A stretch of 64,000 bases of DNA from Gillisella vitis (GTDB lineage Bacteria > Pseudomonadota > Alphaproteobacteria > Rhizobiales > Rhizobiaceae), in NCBI RefSeq assembly GCF_001541345.2, contig NZ_LMVL02000003.1, positions 248,001-312,000 on the forward strand. The letters are read 5' to 3'. Position numbers and translations under genes: made by a program. Positions 18,234 through 27,663 of the stretch are shown one piece after another (within the stretch, counting starts at the first letter, position 1; each line of letters begins with the position of its first letter). Under the pieces are notes generated by a model. The model saw nothing but the letters and a program-made list of their open reading frames with translations. It did not search any database and was not told the origin of the DNA.

Positions 18234-19328
18234 ATGACCATCGCCAGCACCGCTTCACCCGTCCCGGCAGCCGCCGCCCTCGATCGGCAGAGCCGCAACC
18301 GTCGTGCCCTGCGCATCTGGCTCGGCCTGGTGATTCTCGCGCTGTTTGCCCTGGTTCTGGTTGGGGGTGCGACGCGGCTCACCAATTCGGGCTTGTCGAT
18401 TACCCAATGGAAGCCGATCCACGGTGTCATTCCCCCGTTGAGCGCGGCGGAATGGGAGGAGGAGTTCAAGCTCTACCAGCAAATCCCGCAATATGAGCTG
18501 GTTAACAAGGGCATGACGGTCGAGGCGTTCAAGACGATTTTCTGGTGGGAATGGGCGCATCGCTTCCTGGCCCGCAGCATCGGCGTGATCTTTGCTTTGC
18601 CGCTGGTGTTTTTCTGGGTCACCGGACGGATCGAGAAGCGTTTGCGCTGGCCGCTGGTCGGCATACTTGCGCTCGGCGGCTTTCAGGGCTTCATCGGCTG
18701 GTGGATGGTATCGTCGGGCCTGTCGGAGCGCACGGAGGTCAGCCAATACCGGTTGGCAACTCATTTGGTTACAGCCTGTCTGATCTTCTCATCCTGTGTC
18801 TGGGTGATGCGTGGCCTTGCCCGCCATAGCGCCGACCCGGCCCCGACCGCGCATTCGAGGCATTGGGCGATAGCGCTGCTGTGCCTTGTGCTGTTCCAGA
18901 TCTATCTGGGGGCGCTGGTGGCAGGGCTGGATGCGGGCATGTCCTACAATACTTGGCCGCTGATGGATGGCGCGCTGATACCCGGTGATCTGCTGGTCCA
19001 GCATCCCGTCTGGCTGAATTTCTTCGAAAATCCGAAAACAGTGCAGTTCGTGCATCGCATTGGCGCCTATACCGTGTTTCTGGTGGCGCTTTATCACATG
19101 GTCTCGTCGTTGCGGGCGGCACCGGGAACCACCCATGCGCGCCGCAGCGTCGTCTTGTTTGCCATCGTCTGCTGTCAGGCGGCGCTGGGGATTTCCGCGC
19201 TGTTGATGCAGGTGCAGCTTCATGCGGCGCTTGCCCATCAGGGCGGCGCGCTGATCCTGCTCGGCTTTACAGTCGCGCATCTGCGCGGCTTCTATGGTGC
19301 CTATCCGCTACCCAAACCGGTAGCCTGA
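18234..19328 (+). CDS. ctaA: Heme A synthase (COX15/CtaA)
   Basis: It oxidises the C8 methyl of heme O to a formyl group, giving heme A for the aa3 cytochrome oxidase. The 364 residues form eight predicted membrane helices. The heme-ligand histidines lie in [30 protein letters not shown] and [10 protein letters not shown]. The motif [19 protein letters not shown] near the N-terminus is diagnostic of the alphaproteobacterial/mitochondrial type. The ATG follows GGAGAGATT. The last 21 bases overlap the convergent dioxygenase gene. Confidence 0.96.
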   Translation: MTIASTASPVPAAAALDRQSRNRRALRIWLGLVILALFALVLVGGATRLTNSGLSITQWKPIHGVIPPLSAAEWEEEFKLYQQIPQYELVNKGMTVEAFKTIFWWEWAHRFLARSIGVIFALPLVFFWVTGRIEKRLRWPLVGILALGGFQGFIGWWMVSSGLSERTEVSQYRLATHLVTACLIFSSCVWVMRGLARHSADPAPTAHSRHWAIALLCLVLFQIYLGALVAGLDAGMSYNTWPLMDGALIPGDLLVQHPVWLNFFENPKTVQFVHRIGAYTVFLVALYHMVSSLRAAPGTTHARRSVVLFAIVCCQAALGISALLMQVQLHAALAHQGGALILLGFTVAHLRGFYGAYPLPKPVA

Positions 19329-20135
19329 ATAGGCTTTGCCCAGTGCCAGACCGTTAAACGTCCGCACGCCCTTGTCCGCACCCGCAGCCCCTGCGGCCAC
19401 GAACAGCGGCACAAGATGGTCATGGTCAGGCACATGGCAGGCAAGTGCATCCGGATTTTGATTCCAGAGGCTGAGCGTTGCTGCACGGGCATCCGGATCG
19501 GATATTTCCACCGCTGCGGTCAGCCAATCATCAAACCGCTTGGCAACGGCCTCATGGTCGGCATCGCGGCGGCGAAACATCGGCATATTATGGTAGCTCA
19601 TGCCGGACGCGATGATCAGCACATTGTCATCGCGCAGCGATTGCAAGGCCTTGCCGATCTCCAGATGGCTTTCCGCATCCAGCGTATTCTTCAGCGACAG
19701 CATCACGACAGGCACATTCGCATCCGGATAGGCGACCATCAGCGGAACGAAGACGCCGTGATCGAAGCCGCGCGAATCGTCTTCAGCCGAGGGAATGCCC
19801 GCCTGTTGCAGCAACTCGCGGACATGGGCGGCCAGCGTCGGATCGCCTTTAGCTGGATAGGTTATCTCATAGGTATGAGCGGGAAAGCCATAATAATCAT
19901 AGAGCATGCCGGGGGCTGCTGCCGTGCTGACGGTGACCTGCGGTTCCTTTTCCCAATGGCCGGAGACGATGAGAATGGCCTTCGGCGTGACGCCGAGATC
20001 GGCAGGCAGGCCTTGCAGAAAGGCTGCCAGATCGTCCCAGGGGCCTTTACCCTGATCGTCTTTCGGGAACTCCATGAAGGGCCATGGCCCGCCGCCATGG
20101 GGGATGAAATAAACGGGAAGACGGCTATCGGTCAT
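19308..20135 (-). CDS. LigB-type extradiol dioxygenase (DODA-like)
   Basis: A 275-residue class III extradiol ring-cleavage dioxygenase, close to YgiD/4,5-DOPA dioxygenases. Metal-ligand histidines are in [12 protein letters not shown] (His13), IVSGHWE and [19 protein letters not shown] is another family block. The ATG is preceded by AGGAGCCACCC. The true substrate is unknown: the family includes DOPA and other catechols. Its 3' end overlaps ctaA by 21 bp tail-to-tail, so no terminator separates them. Confidence 0.87.
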   Translation of the reverse strand: MTDSRLPVYFIPHGGGPWPFMEFPKDDQGKGPWDDLAAFLQGLPADLGVTPKAILIVSGHWEKEPQVTVSTAAAPGMLYDYYGFPAHTYEITYPAKGDPTLAAHVRELLQQAGIPSAEDDSRGFDHGVFVPLMVAYPDANVPVVMLSLKNTLDAESHLEIGKALQSLRDDNVLIIASGMSYHNMPMFRRRDADHEAVAKRFDDWLTAAVEISDPDARAATLSLWNQNPDALACHVPDHDHLVPLFVAAGAAGADKGVRTFNGLALGKAYSGYRFG

Positions 20136-20197
20136 GGGTGGCTCCTGAACATATGGCTCGATTGTACGCCGCAGGAGGAACCAGCACGAGAGGCGGA

Positions 20198-21076
20198 TCA
20201 GTCGACAAACTGTTCAGCAAGTATGGACCGGGCAAGCCGGGCAAAGCCAAGCCGCTCGGCAAGATTGGTATTGCCGGATGCGGTCAGCGGGCGGCTCAGC
20301 GTCCACGCGCAGGAAAGACCCGCATGGGCTGCGGCATAGCTGAGGATTTTGCGTGGCGAACAGCCCAATGCCAATGAAAACCGCTGGCTGAGGTCTAGCG
20401 CGCGCTGGCGATCAAGAACGAGATCCGGGGCGTGGAGCGGATTGCCGAAGACATTGGCGACATCATAGGCCGGATCGCCCAGCAGACCCTGTGGATCGAT
20501 GGCCAGCCAATTGCCACTGTCATCGCCGATAATATTATCGTGGTGCAGGTCGCCGTGCAGCGGCTTGATATCCTGTTGCTTGGCAAGCAGGCTGCGGGCA
20601 AGTGCTGCCGTCCAATGGATGATCTCGGCGATGGCCGGGTCAGACATGGTTTTCTCAAGCGCAAACAGGGCGTTGAAATGGGCCTTTAGGGGCATCAGCG
20701 CATCGGGAACAGGGTAGGGCGAGGGCGCATGCAGGCGCGCCAGCACCTTGACGATGATCTCCGTGGCTGCGGGATCTCCGACCTTGCCAAGATGATGGCG
20801 CAGCAGCATGTCACCCGCATCGTCCAGCAGGGCGATATCGCCAGCCTGATCGATGAGCGGGATGGCTCCATCGCCAGCCCGCCAGCGCAGAAAATCCAGG
20901 CCGGGTCGTTCGCCTCTACCCTCCGGCTTCAGGGCTTTGACAACGACGGGGCGTTCGTCCTGCATGGCGCGGTAAACGAGGCTGCTAGGGGTATCGGCGA
21001 TCAGACTGACATGCGAAAGCCCCCATTTCTCTATCAGAGACTGACGAAACACGGGGGCCTTCAAAGGGCTGCTCAA
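20198..21076 (-). CDS. APH-family small-molecule kinase (streptomycin 6-kinase-like)
   Basis: A 292-residue protein of the aminoglycoside/hydroxyurea phosphotransferase group. It has an N-lobe with VVVKALKPEG, a Brenner motif LHGDLHHDN (catalytic Asp176, Asn181) and metal-binding Asp194 in AIDPQGLLGD. Chromosomal homologues in rhizobia need not confer resistance; the substrate is unknown. The start is TTG four bases after the argC stop, so it reads as the third gene of speB-argC-aph. No better start exists near the N-lobe. Confidence 0.82.
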   Translation of the reverse strand: MSSPLKAPVFRQSLIEKWGLSHVSLIADTPSSLVYRAMQDERPVVVKALKPEGRGERPGLDFLRWRAGDGAIPLIDQAGDIALLDDAGDMLLRHHLGKVGDPAATEIIVKVLARLHAPSPYPVPDALMPLKAHFNALFALEKTMSDPAIAEIIHWTAALARSLLAKQQDIKPLHGDLHHDNIIGDDSGNWLAIDPQGLLGDPAYDVANVFGNPLHAPDLVLDRQRALDLSQRFSLALGCSPRKILSYAAAHAGLSCAWTLSRPLTASGNTNLAERLGFARLARSILAEQFVD

Positions 21077-21080
21077 ACAA

Positions 21081-22013
21081 TTAAGCCGACAGCATCAGGT
21101 CCATGTTCTGGACCGCAGCGCCGGATGCTCCCTTGCCGAGATTGTCCAGCACGGCGACGAGATTGACATGGCCATTGCCTGAATTGCCGAACACGAAGAG
21201 CTTCATCGTATCCTTGCCCACCAATTCCTCGGCATCGACCCGGCCGAGTTTGGCGCTGTCTTCCAGGGCGACGACCTTGACGATGTCCTGCCCGGCGTAA
21301 TGGGCGGAAAGCGCCGCATGGATGCTTTCTACGGTCGCGCCATCGGCCAGATCCTCCAGGAACAGTGGAACCTGCACGATCATGCCCTGCGGGAACCGAC
21401 CGACCGAAGGCGAAAACAGGGGGGCGCGATCCAGCAAGCCATGGGCCTGCATTTCCGGCACATGCTTGTGCTTAAGGTTCAGGCCATAGACATAATTATT
21501 GACGGTCAGATGCTCGGGATGGCTCTTGTCTTCCATCTGCGCGATCAACTGCTTGCCGCCGCCGCTATAGCCGGACACGGCATTGACCGACACCGGGTAG
21601 CCGTTCGGCAGGATGCCAGCCGCCCGCAGCGGCCGGATCAGCGCGATAGCGCCGGTCGGGTAGCAACCGGGATTGGCAACGCAGCGGGCCGAGCGGATCT
21701 TGTCACCCTGGGCTTTGTCCATTTCGGCAAAACCATAGGTCCAATCCGTCGCGACGCGGAAGGCGGTGGACGTATCGATGATCCGCACACTGTTGTTGCC
21801 GGCTAGCATCGACACGGCCTCTTTCGAAGCGTCGTCGGGCAGGCACAGAATGGCGATATCGGCGCTGTTGAGCATGTCCTCGCGCAGGGCGGCATTGCGG
21901 CGCTGCTCTTGCGGAATCGACAGCAACTCCACATCGCGGCGGTCGGCCATGCGGCTGCGGATTTGCAGACCGGTGGTGCCGTGTTCGCCGTCAATGAAGA
22001 TTTTCGCTGTCAT
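21081..22013 (-). CDS. argC: N-acetyl-gamma-glutamyl-phosphate reductase (type 2)
   Basis: It reduces N-acetylglutamyl phosphate to the semialdehyde with NADPH in arginine synthesis. At 310 residues it is the shorter type 2 form. The nucleotide-binding start [18 protein letters not shown] and catalytic Cys117 in [12 protein letters not shown] are visible, with the C-terminal [19 protein letters not shown]. The ATG follows GAGAGGG. It is 69 bp downstream of speB; both act in arginine/ornithine/polyamine metabolism, which makes an operon sensible. Confidence 0.96.
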   Translation of the reverse strand: MTAKIFIDGEHGTTGLQIRSRMADRRDVELLSIPQEQRRNAALREDMLNSADIAILCLPDDASKEAVSMLAGNNSVRIIDTSTAFRVATDWTYGFAEMDKAQGDKIRSARCVANPGCYPTGAIALIRPLRAAGILPNGYPVSVNAVSGYSGGGKQLIAQMEDKSHPEHLTVNNYVYGLNLKHKHVPEMQAHGLLDRAPLFSPSVGRFPQGMIVQVPLFLEDLADGATVESIHAALSAHYAGQDIVKVVALEDSAKLGRVDAEELVGKDTMKLFVFGNSGNGHVNLVAVLDNLGKGASGAAVQNMDLMLSA

Positions 22014-22082
22014 TTTACCCTCTCTTTTCAGGAGATTGCCCGCTTTTGCGGATTCAAATCCTGAATTGCTTGAATCAGTTTA

Positions 22083-23036
22083 TCAACCAGATCGCGCCAG
22101 TCGTTCAGCGCGCAGACCCAGCATATACATCGCCACCGTTGCCCCTGCAATGGCAGTGATATCGGCATGGTCATAGGCGGGCGCCACCTCGACTATATCG
22201 GCTCCTCTTATGTCGAGCGGATGAAGGTTTTGCAGAACCGAGAGGATTTTTGCGCTGGATGGTCCACCTGCCACAGGTGTGCCGGTGCCGGGGGCAAAGG
22301 CAGGGTCGAGGCAATCGATGTCGAAGGTGAGATAGGCGGGTTGGCCCGCCGTATGTTCGACAATCAGCGCAGAGATCTCGGCAGCGCGCATCTCTTCCAC
22401 CTGATGACCATAGAGCATGCGGATGCCGCAATCGTCAGGCGCATGGGTGCGAATGCCAATCTGGATCGAACGGGACGGGACGATCAGGCCTTCGCGCACC
22501 GCCCGTCCGACGAAGGAACCGTGGTCGATCCGGTTGCCATCGTCGAACCAGGTATCCTGATGGGCATCGAACTGCACCAGCGCCAGCGGCCCATGTTTGG
22601 CGACATGGGCCTTCAGCAGCGGCCAGGTGATGAAATGGTCGCCGCCAAGCGTCAGCAGGAAGTTTGCCTTTGAGAGAATATCGGCCGCTTCCTTTTCAAT
22701 GGTAGCCGGTGTTTCCCAATGGTTGCCGTAGTCCAGACGGCAATCGCCGTAATCCACGGTGGGCATGGCCGCAAACAGGTCGCGCTCGAACGGATATTGC
22801 GGGTCGTTGTCGAAAATGGCCGAGGCACGGCGAATGGCCTGCGGCCCAAATCGGGCGCCGGGCCGGTTGGAGGTGGCGGCATCGAAGGGAATGCCCCAGA
22901 CCGCCGTGTCCACCCCATCCAGCAGTTTGGTATAGCGCCGGCGCATGAAGGAGAGCACCCCGGCATAGGTCGGGTCAGTGGCTGCCGATGTGAGATCGTT
23001 TGCCGTGAAGGCGTGGTCTATGGATTTATCTGCCAA
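22083..23036 (-). CDS. speB: Agmatinase (ureohydrolase family)
   Basis: It hydrolyses agmatine to putrescine and urea, using a dinuclear Mn centre. The 317 residues carry the metal ligands: His134 (GGDHF), Asp157, His159 and Asp161 (DAHQDTW), Asp239 and Asp241 (DIDCLDPAFAPG). The start is a TTG without a clear SD; the next Met is residue 31, which would delete part of the fold, so TTG is kept. Related guanidino hydrolases cannot be fully excluded. It heads the leftward speB-argC-aph group. Confidence 0.9.
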   Translation of the reverse strand: MADKSIDHAFTANDLTSAATDPTYAGVLSFMRRRYTKLLDGVDTAVWGIPFDAATSNRPGARFGPQAIRRASAIFDNDPQYPFERDLFAAMPTVDYGDCRLDYGNHWETPATIEKEAADILSKANFLLTLGGDHFITWPLLKAHVAKHGPLALVQFDAHQDTWFDDGNRIDHGSFVGRAVREGLIVPSRSIQIGIRTHAPDDCGIRMLYGHQVEEMRAAEISALIVEHTAGQPAYLTFDIDCLDPAFAPGTGTPVAGGPSSAKILSVLQNLHPLDIRGADIVEVAPAYDHADITAIAGATVAMYMLGLRAERLARSG

Positions 23037-23060
23037 AGTATTTGATCCGCATCCAGTATT

Positions 23061-23101
23061 CTAGAGTGTGTCAGGTTCATATTGAACCAGACACACTCTA
23101 G
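23061..23101. repeat. Near-perfect 41-bp palindrome
   Basis: Nineteen-base arms starting CTAGAGTGTGTC and separated by TAT, with a single mismatch. It sits 25 bp upstream of the speB start and is followed 15 bp later by a dispersed repeat (23116-23163), so the two may form one composite element. Confidence 0.8.
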
Positions 23102-23115
23102 CTTCTCTTGTTTTA

Positions 23116-23163
23116 GTTTGTCTTTTCGGGAAAACCGGGTTCCACTTGTCCCTGACAAAATCT
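23116..23163. repeat. Dispersed rhizobial intergenic repeat, copy A
   Basis: A 48-bp sequence beginning GTTTGTCTTTTCGGGAAAAC that matches the copy at 37875-37922 at 41 of 48 positions, in the same orientation. The core AAAACCGGNNCCACTT also resembles, inverted, the element at 27664-27706. Confidence 0.75.
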
Positions 23164-23195
23164 ATGCAGCAATCCTATAGAGGACTCAGCCTGTG

Positions 23196-24041
23196 TCAAA
23201 GCAGCATTTGCGTAAAGACGGTCTGGGGATAGGGCGTGATGGCATCGCGGGCGATGATGCGCTGCCGTGCAAGCCTTTCGGGATCGCGCACCAGCTTTTC
23301 GGTGACATCAATCAACTCGCCATAGGGTGCGGCCACGATGCCCTGGGTAAATCGCTCCTCGATCTGCGTTGCCTGTCCGTTGACCTCGCCGACAACAGGC
23401 ACGCCATTGCTGAGCAGATAGAAGACCCGCACGACCTCGAAAATCTGCGCGTCGAAAAAATGCATGTTCAATACGGTTTTGGACCTGGCGATCCAAATGT
23501 CACGGTCGCGCCCATAGGCGTTGAACAGGCGTTTGACGGTAAGGCCACGGTCGCGCAGACCATCAATGATGGCGGCACGCCGCTCATTCATCGAGCCATA
23601 GAATAGCACGTCGATATCCTGGTGCGGCGCAGGAGTAATGCGATCCAGTTCATTCTGGAAGCCCAATTGCAGATATTTCGCCGGCCGTCCGCCGATCTGG
23701 CTAAGGATCTCGATATTGGCCCGGCTGTAATCCCAGATTTCCAGGCCGGTCTCAAGCCAGGTGAGAATGCGCTCACGCACCGGCGCATCGATCGCCGAGA
23801 GCGGTTCGGCATTGACGATGACAGTGTTCGACTTGAGATCGGCGAAATCCTGCGGCGTCAGCAGATGGGCGCCGAAAATGATGTTGATTGCGTCATGCGC
23901 GAAGGCATTGAAATTCACCACCGATTGATGCCCCAGCGCTCGCAGCGAATAGCCCAGCGCTTCAGCGACCTCCACGAAAGCCATGGAGTGTATGAAGCCA
24001 TCAGGCCTCACGATGCAGATATTATATTTTTCAGAACTCAT
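23196..24041 (-). CDS. CgeB/GT-B-like protein, tandem paralog 1
   Basis: A 281-residue protein of unknown function resembling the C-terminal half of CgeB-type glycosyltransferases (glycos_transf_1_2): IDVLFYGSMNERR, VLNMHFFDAQIFEVVRVFYL and GVPVVGEVNGQ. The N-terminal half has KYNICIVRPDGFIHSMAF, a Rossmann-like opening. The next gene upstream is a paralog of exactly equal length with long identical blocks (GGRPAKYLQLGFQ, YGSMNERRA, QGIVAAPYG). The ATG is clear. Substrate, sugar donor and pathway are not known. Confidence 0.7.
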   Translation of the reverse strand: MSSEKYNICIVRPDGFIHSMAFVEVAEALGYSLRALGHQSVVNFNAFAHDAINIIFGAHLLTPQDFADLKSNTVIVNAEPLSAIDAPVRERILTWLETGLEIWDYSRANIEILSQIGGRPAKYLQLGFQNELDRITPAPHQDIDVLFYGSMNERRAAIIDGLRDRGLTVKRLFNAYGRDRDIWIARSKTVLNMHFFDAQIFEVVRVFYLLSNGVPVVGEVNGQATQIEERFTQGIVAAPYGELIDVTEKLVRDPERLARQRIIARDAITPYPQTVFTQMLL

Positions 24042-24160
24042 GTCGCCGACCAGTCGTTACGAGGCCGTGATGCACGCGCGGTGCATGACGGTAAGAGCTG
24101 TGACCATGGCGCAGTTGGCTTTCGCAAACCTGTAGGCCGTCCACTTTTTCCAACAGCATA

Positions 24161-25006
24161 TCAAAGTAGCTGTTGGGTGAAGGTCACTTGTGGATGGCGC
24201 TTGATAGCGTCGCGGGCGAGGATGCGTTGTTTTTCGAGCCTGGCAGCATCGCGCACCAACTGTTCTGTAACGTCGACCAGATCACCATAGGGCGCGGCGA
24301 CGATACCCTGCGCAAACCGATCATCGATCAGCGTTTCCGGCCCATTCACCTCGCCGACGACGGCCACGCCATTGATGAGCAGATAGAACACGCGCACAAC
24401 TTCGAAAATCTGCGATTCCAGCAGATGCATGTTCAAAACCACTTTGGACCTGGCGATCCAGGCGTCGCGCTCACGTCCATACACATCGAACAGATGCTCG
24501 ATGACAAGTCCCCGGGCTTGCAAGCCGTAGAGAATATCTGCGCGACGTTCATTCATTGAGCCATAGAAGAGCACATCGATATCCCGGACCGGGGCGGGTG
24601 CTATGCGGTCCAGTTCTTTCTGGAAACCCAATTGCAGATATTTGGCTGGCCGGCCACCGATTCGGTTGAGGATTTCGATATTGGCGAGGCTGTAGTCCCA
24701 GATTTCCAAACCGGCGTTGAGGCAGATGAGAACCCGGTCTCGTATCCGCTCCGAGGTTACCGACAAAGGTTCGGCATTGACGATGATCGTGCTCGGATGA
24801 AGGTCGTGAAGGTCCTGTAAGGGGAGGAGATGCGCGCCGAAGATGATGTTGACGGCGTCGTCGGTCACTCGATTGATGCTAAGAGCCGTCGGATACCCCA
24901 ATTCTTTCAGAGAATAATCGAGAGCTTCAGCGACCTCCTCGAAGGCCTTCGAGTGACCAAAGCCTTTCGGCTCCACGATGCAAATATTGTAAGGCCGTTT
25001 TATCAT
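24161..25006 (-). CDS. CgeB/GT-B-like protein, tandem paralog 2
   Basis: Second copy of the pair: 281 residues from the ATG at 25006, which aligns end to end with paralog 1 (PYNICIVEPKGFGHSKAFEE at the start, FTQQLL at the end). The frame remains open to 25144, but that extension overlaps the ABM-domain gene and has no counterpart in paralog 1. Conserved blocks match (DIDVLFYGSMNERRA, IFEVVRVFYLLINGVAVVG). The 119-bp gap between copies has no terminator. A glycosyltransferase role is inferred from fold-like motifs only. Confidence 0.7.
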   Translation of the reverse strand: MIKRPYNICIVEPKGFGHSKAFEEVAEALDYSLKELGYPTALSINRVTDDAVNIIFGAHLLPLQDLHDLHPSTIIVNAEPLSVTSERIRDRVLICLNAGLEIWDYSLANIEILNRIGGRPAKYLQLGFQKELDRIAPAPVRDIDVLFYGSMNERRADILYGLQARGLVIEHLFDVYGRERDAWIARSKVVLNMHLLESQIFEVVRVFYLLINGVAVVGEVNGPETLIDDRFAQGIVAAPYGDLVDVTEQLVRDAARLEKQRILARDAIKRHPQVTFTQQLL

Positions 25007-25077
25007 CTTCAATTCCAAGGTTACGTCCGCGGCATCGGTCAAAATGAAACCGATCGCGCTGCGCAATCCTTGCTGTG

Positions 25078-25410
25078 TCAGGCTTTCGCAAAGCTGTAGG
25101 CCCGCTCCACTTTTGCGACGCGCACCTCGTAGCGGCTGTACCATTCCGCACGGCCCTGGTTTTGCGCCGCCAGATGATCCACGACCTTTTTCCAGGCCCG
25201 GATCGAGGCTTCATCGCTCCAGTAGGAATTGGTTATGCCGAAGCCGGTCGCGTCACGGGCGGATTCCACGCCGAGAAAGCCTGGCTGCTGGCTGGCAAGC
25301 GTAACCATGGCCTCGGCCATGTCATCGTAGCCATTGCCGACTTCGGTTCTGACCGAGGAAAAACAGACGACGTAGTAAGGGGGAGAAGGCCGTTTGGCAA
25401 AACGGGACAT
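25078..25410 (-). CDS. Antibiotic biosynthesis monooxygenase (ABM) domain protein
   Basis: A 110-residue single-domain ABM/YgiN-like ferredoxin-fold protein: PYYVVCFSSVRTEV strand, QQPGFLGVESARDATGFGI, then YWSDEASIRAWKKVVDHLAAQ and a final RYEVRVAKVERAYSF strand. Family members are cofactor-free monooxygenases, heme-degrading enzymes or simply unknown; nothing here picks one. The ATG at 25410 begins the domain. It lies between the paralog pair and the rpsI terminator, transcribed leftward. Confidence 0.75.
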   Translation of the reverse strand: MSRFAKRPSPPYYVVCFSSVRTEVGNGYDDMAEAMVTLASQQPGFLGVESARDATGFGITNSYWSDEASIRAWKKVVDHLAAQNQGRAEWYSRYEVRVAKVERAYSFAKA

Positions 25411-25503
25411 CGCTTGCGGCTTTCGGCTCGAGTGAGAAAAGGGGTGCCGCCAGTTTACTCCTTCAGTCGAAATAGACCAATTCAAATTGGTGATCGGACA
25501 AAT

Positions 25504-25531
25504 GAAAAAAGCGGAGCCGAAGCCCCGCTTT
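25504..25531 (-). terminator. Rho-independent terminator of rplM-rpsI
   Basis: Read on the minus strand: stem AGCGGGGC, loop TTCG, stem GCTCCGCT (one G-T pair), then a run of six T. It starts 27 bases after the rpsI stop. Confidence 0.9.
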
Positions 25532-25557
25532 TCCAATGTAAAATTCCAGAAGCGCGA

Positions 25558-26025
25558 TTAGCGCTTGGAGAACTGGAAGGACCGGCGAGCTTTTGCCTTG
25601 CCGTACTTCTTACGTTCAACAACGCGGCTATCGCGGGTCAGGAAGCCACCCTTCTTCAGAACTGAGCGCAGGCCCGGTTCGAAGTAGGTGAGGGCCTTGG
25701 AAATGCCGTGACGCACAGCGCCAGCCTGGCCGGACAGACCACCACCGGTAACAGTGGCGATAACGTCGAACTGACCGGTGCGGGCAGCAGCGACGACAGG
25801 CTGCTGCAGGATCATCTGCAGAACCGGACGGGCGAAGTAAACCGGGAAATCGCGGCCATTGACCGTGATCTTGCCGGTGCCGGGCTTGACCCAAACGCGG
25901 GCAATTGCGTTCTTGCGCTTGCCGGTCGCGTAGGCGCGGCCTTGAGCGTCGACCTTACGGACGTGAACGGGAGCCGAAGCTTCCTGCGCAGTGCCGAGAT
26001 CCTTCAGGGAAGAGAGGTCAGCCAT
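25558..26025 (-). CDS. rpsI: 30S ribosomal protein S9
   Basis: Small-subunit protein whose C-terminal tail reaches the decoding centre. The 155 residues include an N-terminal alphaproteobacterial extension before [20 protein letters not shown]. The core has [19 protein letters not shown], and the protein ends [18 protein letters not shown] with the invariant terminal Lys-Arg. It starts 2 bp after rplM and is followed by a strong terminator, so rplM-rpsI is a closed two-gene operon. Confidence 0.98.
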   Translation of the reverse strand: MADLSSLKDLGTAQEASAPVHVRKVDAQGRAYATGKRKNAIARVWVKPGTGKITVNGRDFPVYFARPVLQMILQQPVVAAARTGQFDVIATVTGGGLSGQAGAVRHGISKALTYFEPGLRSVLKKGGFLTRDSRVVERKKYGKAKARRSFQFSKR

Positions 26026-26027
26026 AC

Positions 26028-26492
26028 TTAGGCGCTCCTTACGTTCTTGCTGTTCAGCTTGGCCACGTCGAGAGCGACAGGCTGCTGGGCTTCGTGGGGG
26101 TGTGCAGACCCGGCGTAAACGCGCAGGTTCTTCATCTGGCGACGGCCAAGCGGACCGCGGGGTATCATGCGCTCGACAGCCTTTTCAAGAACGCGCTCCG
26201 GGAAGCGGCCTTCGATGATCTGGCGCGCCGTGCGTTCCTTGATGCCACCCGGATAGCCGGTGTGCCAGTAATAGGTCTTGTCGGTGTATTTCTTGCCGGT
26301 CAGGACGACCTTTTCGGCATTGATGACGATGACGTTGTCGCCATCATCGACGTGAGGCGTGTACGTGACCTTGTGCTTGCCACGCAGATAGGTGGCGATC
26401 ACGGTGGCGAGGCGACCAACAACGAGCCCTTCGGCGTCGATGATGATCCACTTCTTCTCCACCTCTGCAGGCTTCTGAACGAAGGTAGACAT
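26028..26492 (-). CDS. rplM: 50S ribosomal protein L13
   Basis: An early-assembly large-subunit protein of 154 residues. The family blocks [48 protein letters not shown] and [23 protein letters not shown] are present. The ATG at 26492 (MSTFVQKP) is the conserved start; a TTG three codons upstream is less likely. It is the first gene of the leftward rplM-rpsI operon, with its promoter in the long gap to the right. Confidence 0.98.
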   Translation of the reverse strand: MSTFVQKPAEVEKKWIIIDAEGLVVGRLATVIATYLRGKHKVTYTPHVDDGDNVIVINAEKVVLTGKKYTDKTYYWHTGYPGGIKERTARQIIEGRFPERVLEKAVERMIPRGPLGRRQMKNLRVYAGSAHPHEAQQPVALDVAKLNSKNVRSA

Positions 26493-27016
26493 GAGGTTCA
26501 ACTTTCTTTTGAACCCTTTCAGCTCTTATAGGGAGCCGGTCGGGCGTTTCTTGTTGCTTGTCTTGTGCGCTTTGACCCGCACAAAAAGAATGCGGTCCAT
26601 AAGGGCCGCAAGCTGGCGGCTTTATAGTCGCGGTGCCGGGTTCGGTCAAGGATGGCTGATCCGCGATGGTGCTGGAAATATACAGATAAAACAAGCGTTT
26701 AATGATGTGGTATTATTTTACCGCAAAATTCTTTGCTTTGTTGGTTGGATTTTTGCGTTATCGGCACGGGCGCCTGAAGGGAGTCTACCAATATTGCTTT
26801 GTTGGGCCTGGTGCCGGGGAGGCCCTGTTAGGACGCCCGATTTGATATCTGCAGGCCGATAAGGCTGCATTGAGAACGTTTGCTTTTTATCCCCCTGTCT
26901 TCCGGTCAGGCGTAGTGCTTTTCTGGCTTGTGTAATCGCCTGATTCCGCTCTCGGACGGGCGCAAAAGATAGTTGTGATTGGTGCTTAATAGATGTTGGA
27001 TGGATTGTAAGGTGCT

Positions 27017-27033
27017 TGTCTCGTTTCGAGACA
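27017..27033. repeat. Short perfect inverted repeat
   Basis: TGTCTCG, loop TTT, CGAGACA. No T run follows on either strand. It may be an operator or an RNA hairpin within the long gap. Confidence 0.45.
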
Positions 27034-27328
27034 GATTGACTGCGCTATTCCAGTCCGCCCTGGATTGGGTGAGTTGCAATCAAAAGTGGCATTTGCCGAG
27101 TTTTTGCAGGCTTGATCGCACACTATTGTGTCAATGAGGGCTTACAAAAGGACAGCTAAACGCGATCAAATCGATTTAAACTCTTCTCCGTTTGTCCGGA
27201 TTTCAGGGTAAATGATTTTTACCTAAAACTACTTGTAATCATTAGGGAATTCAATGTTTGAGGGTGCTAAAATGCGCGTGAACAAATAGTGAATTAAAAG
27301 TGAACATATTGGCATTGATCATCATTGA

Positions 27329-27344
27329 TGTGATGCTGGTCACA
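27329..27344. promoter_or_regulatory. CRP-type binding site candidate
   Basis: TGTGATGCTGGTCACA is an exact match to the enterobacterial CRP consensus TGTGA-N6-TCACA, and sits in the A+T-rich part of the gap, 430 bp upstream of the CoA-binding gene. Rhizobia have several CRP/FNR-family regulators with related half-sites. Binding is an inference. Confidence 0.5.
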
Positions 27345-27393
27345 CATCAAATGAAAGTTCCCTTAAAAAGAGTGGGCTAATGATAGCGATAAC

Positions 27394-27495
27394 ATGAAAC
27401 CAGCCTCCCTGTTCTGTCAGAGTTTGGTAAGAGTGTTGATGGGGAATTATCTGATGCTGTGTGCTTACGACGTCAGTAGATTGATTGCTGCATGA
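27394..27495 (+). CDS. Possible 33-aa peptide downstream of CRP-like site
   Basis: ATG to TGA reading MKPASLFCQSLVRVL and ending YDVSRLIAA, starting 50 bp after the CRP-like site. The SD is poor (GATAGCGATAAC precedes the ATG) and the codon pattern is not informative at this length. It could be a leader peptide or chance. I recognise no family. Confidence 0.2.
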   Translation: MKPASLFCQSLVRVLMGNYLMLCAYDVSRLIAA

Positions 27496-27663
27496 AAAAC
27501 TCAATCAAGGGGAGAGCTGGTTGAGGAGAACGGTGGCGCCCAATGTGTCATTGCGGGATTTGTGTCTTGGCAAACCGTTAAGCCAAATTTGCTATCCTAT
27601 CCTGGGAGCCAGAGCATTTCAGATTGGCAAAACTGCTCCCCATGGTTTTGGGAGATGCTGTAC

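Noticed and set aside
20198..21076. Aminoglycoside resistance gene acquired by transfer
   Set aside because: It is embedded in a speB-argC group with no mobile element or unusual composition, so a housekeeping APH-fold kinase is more likely.
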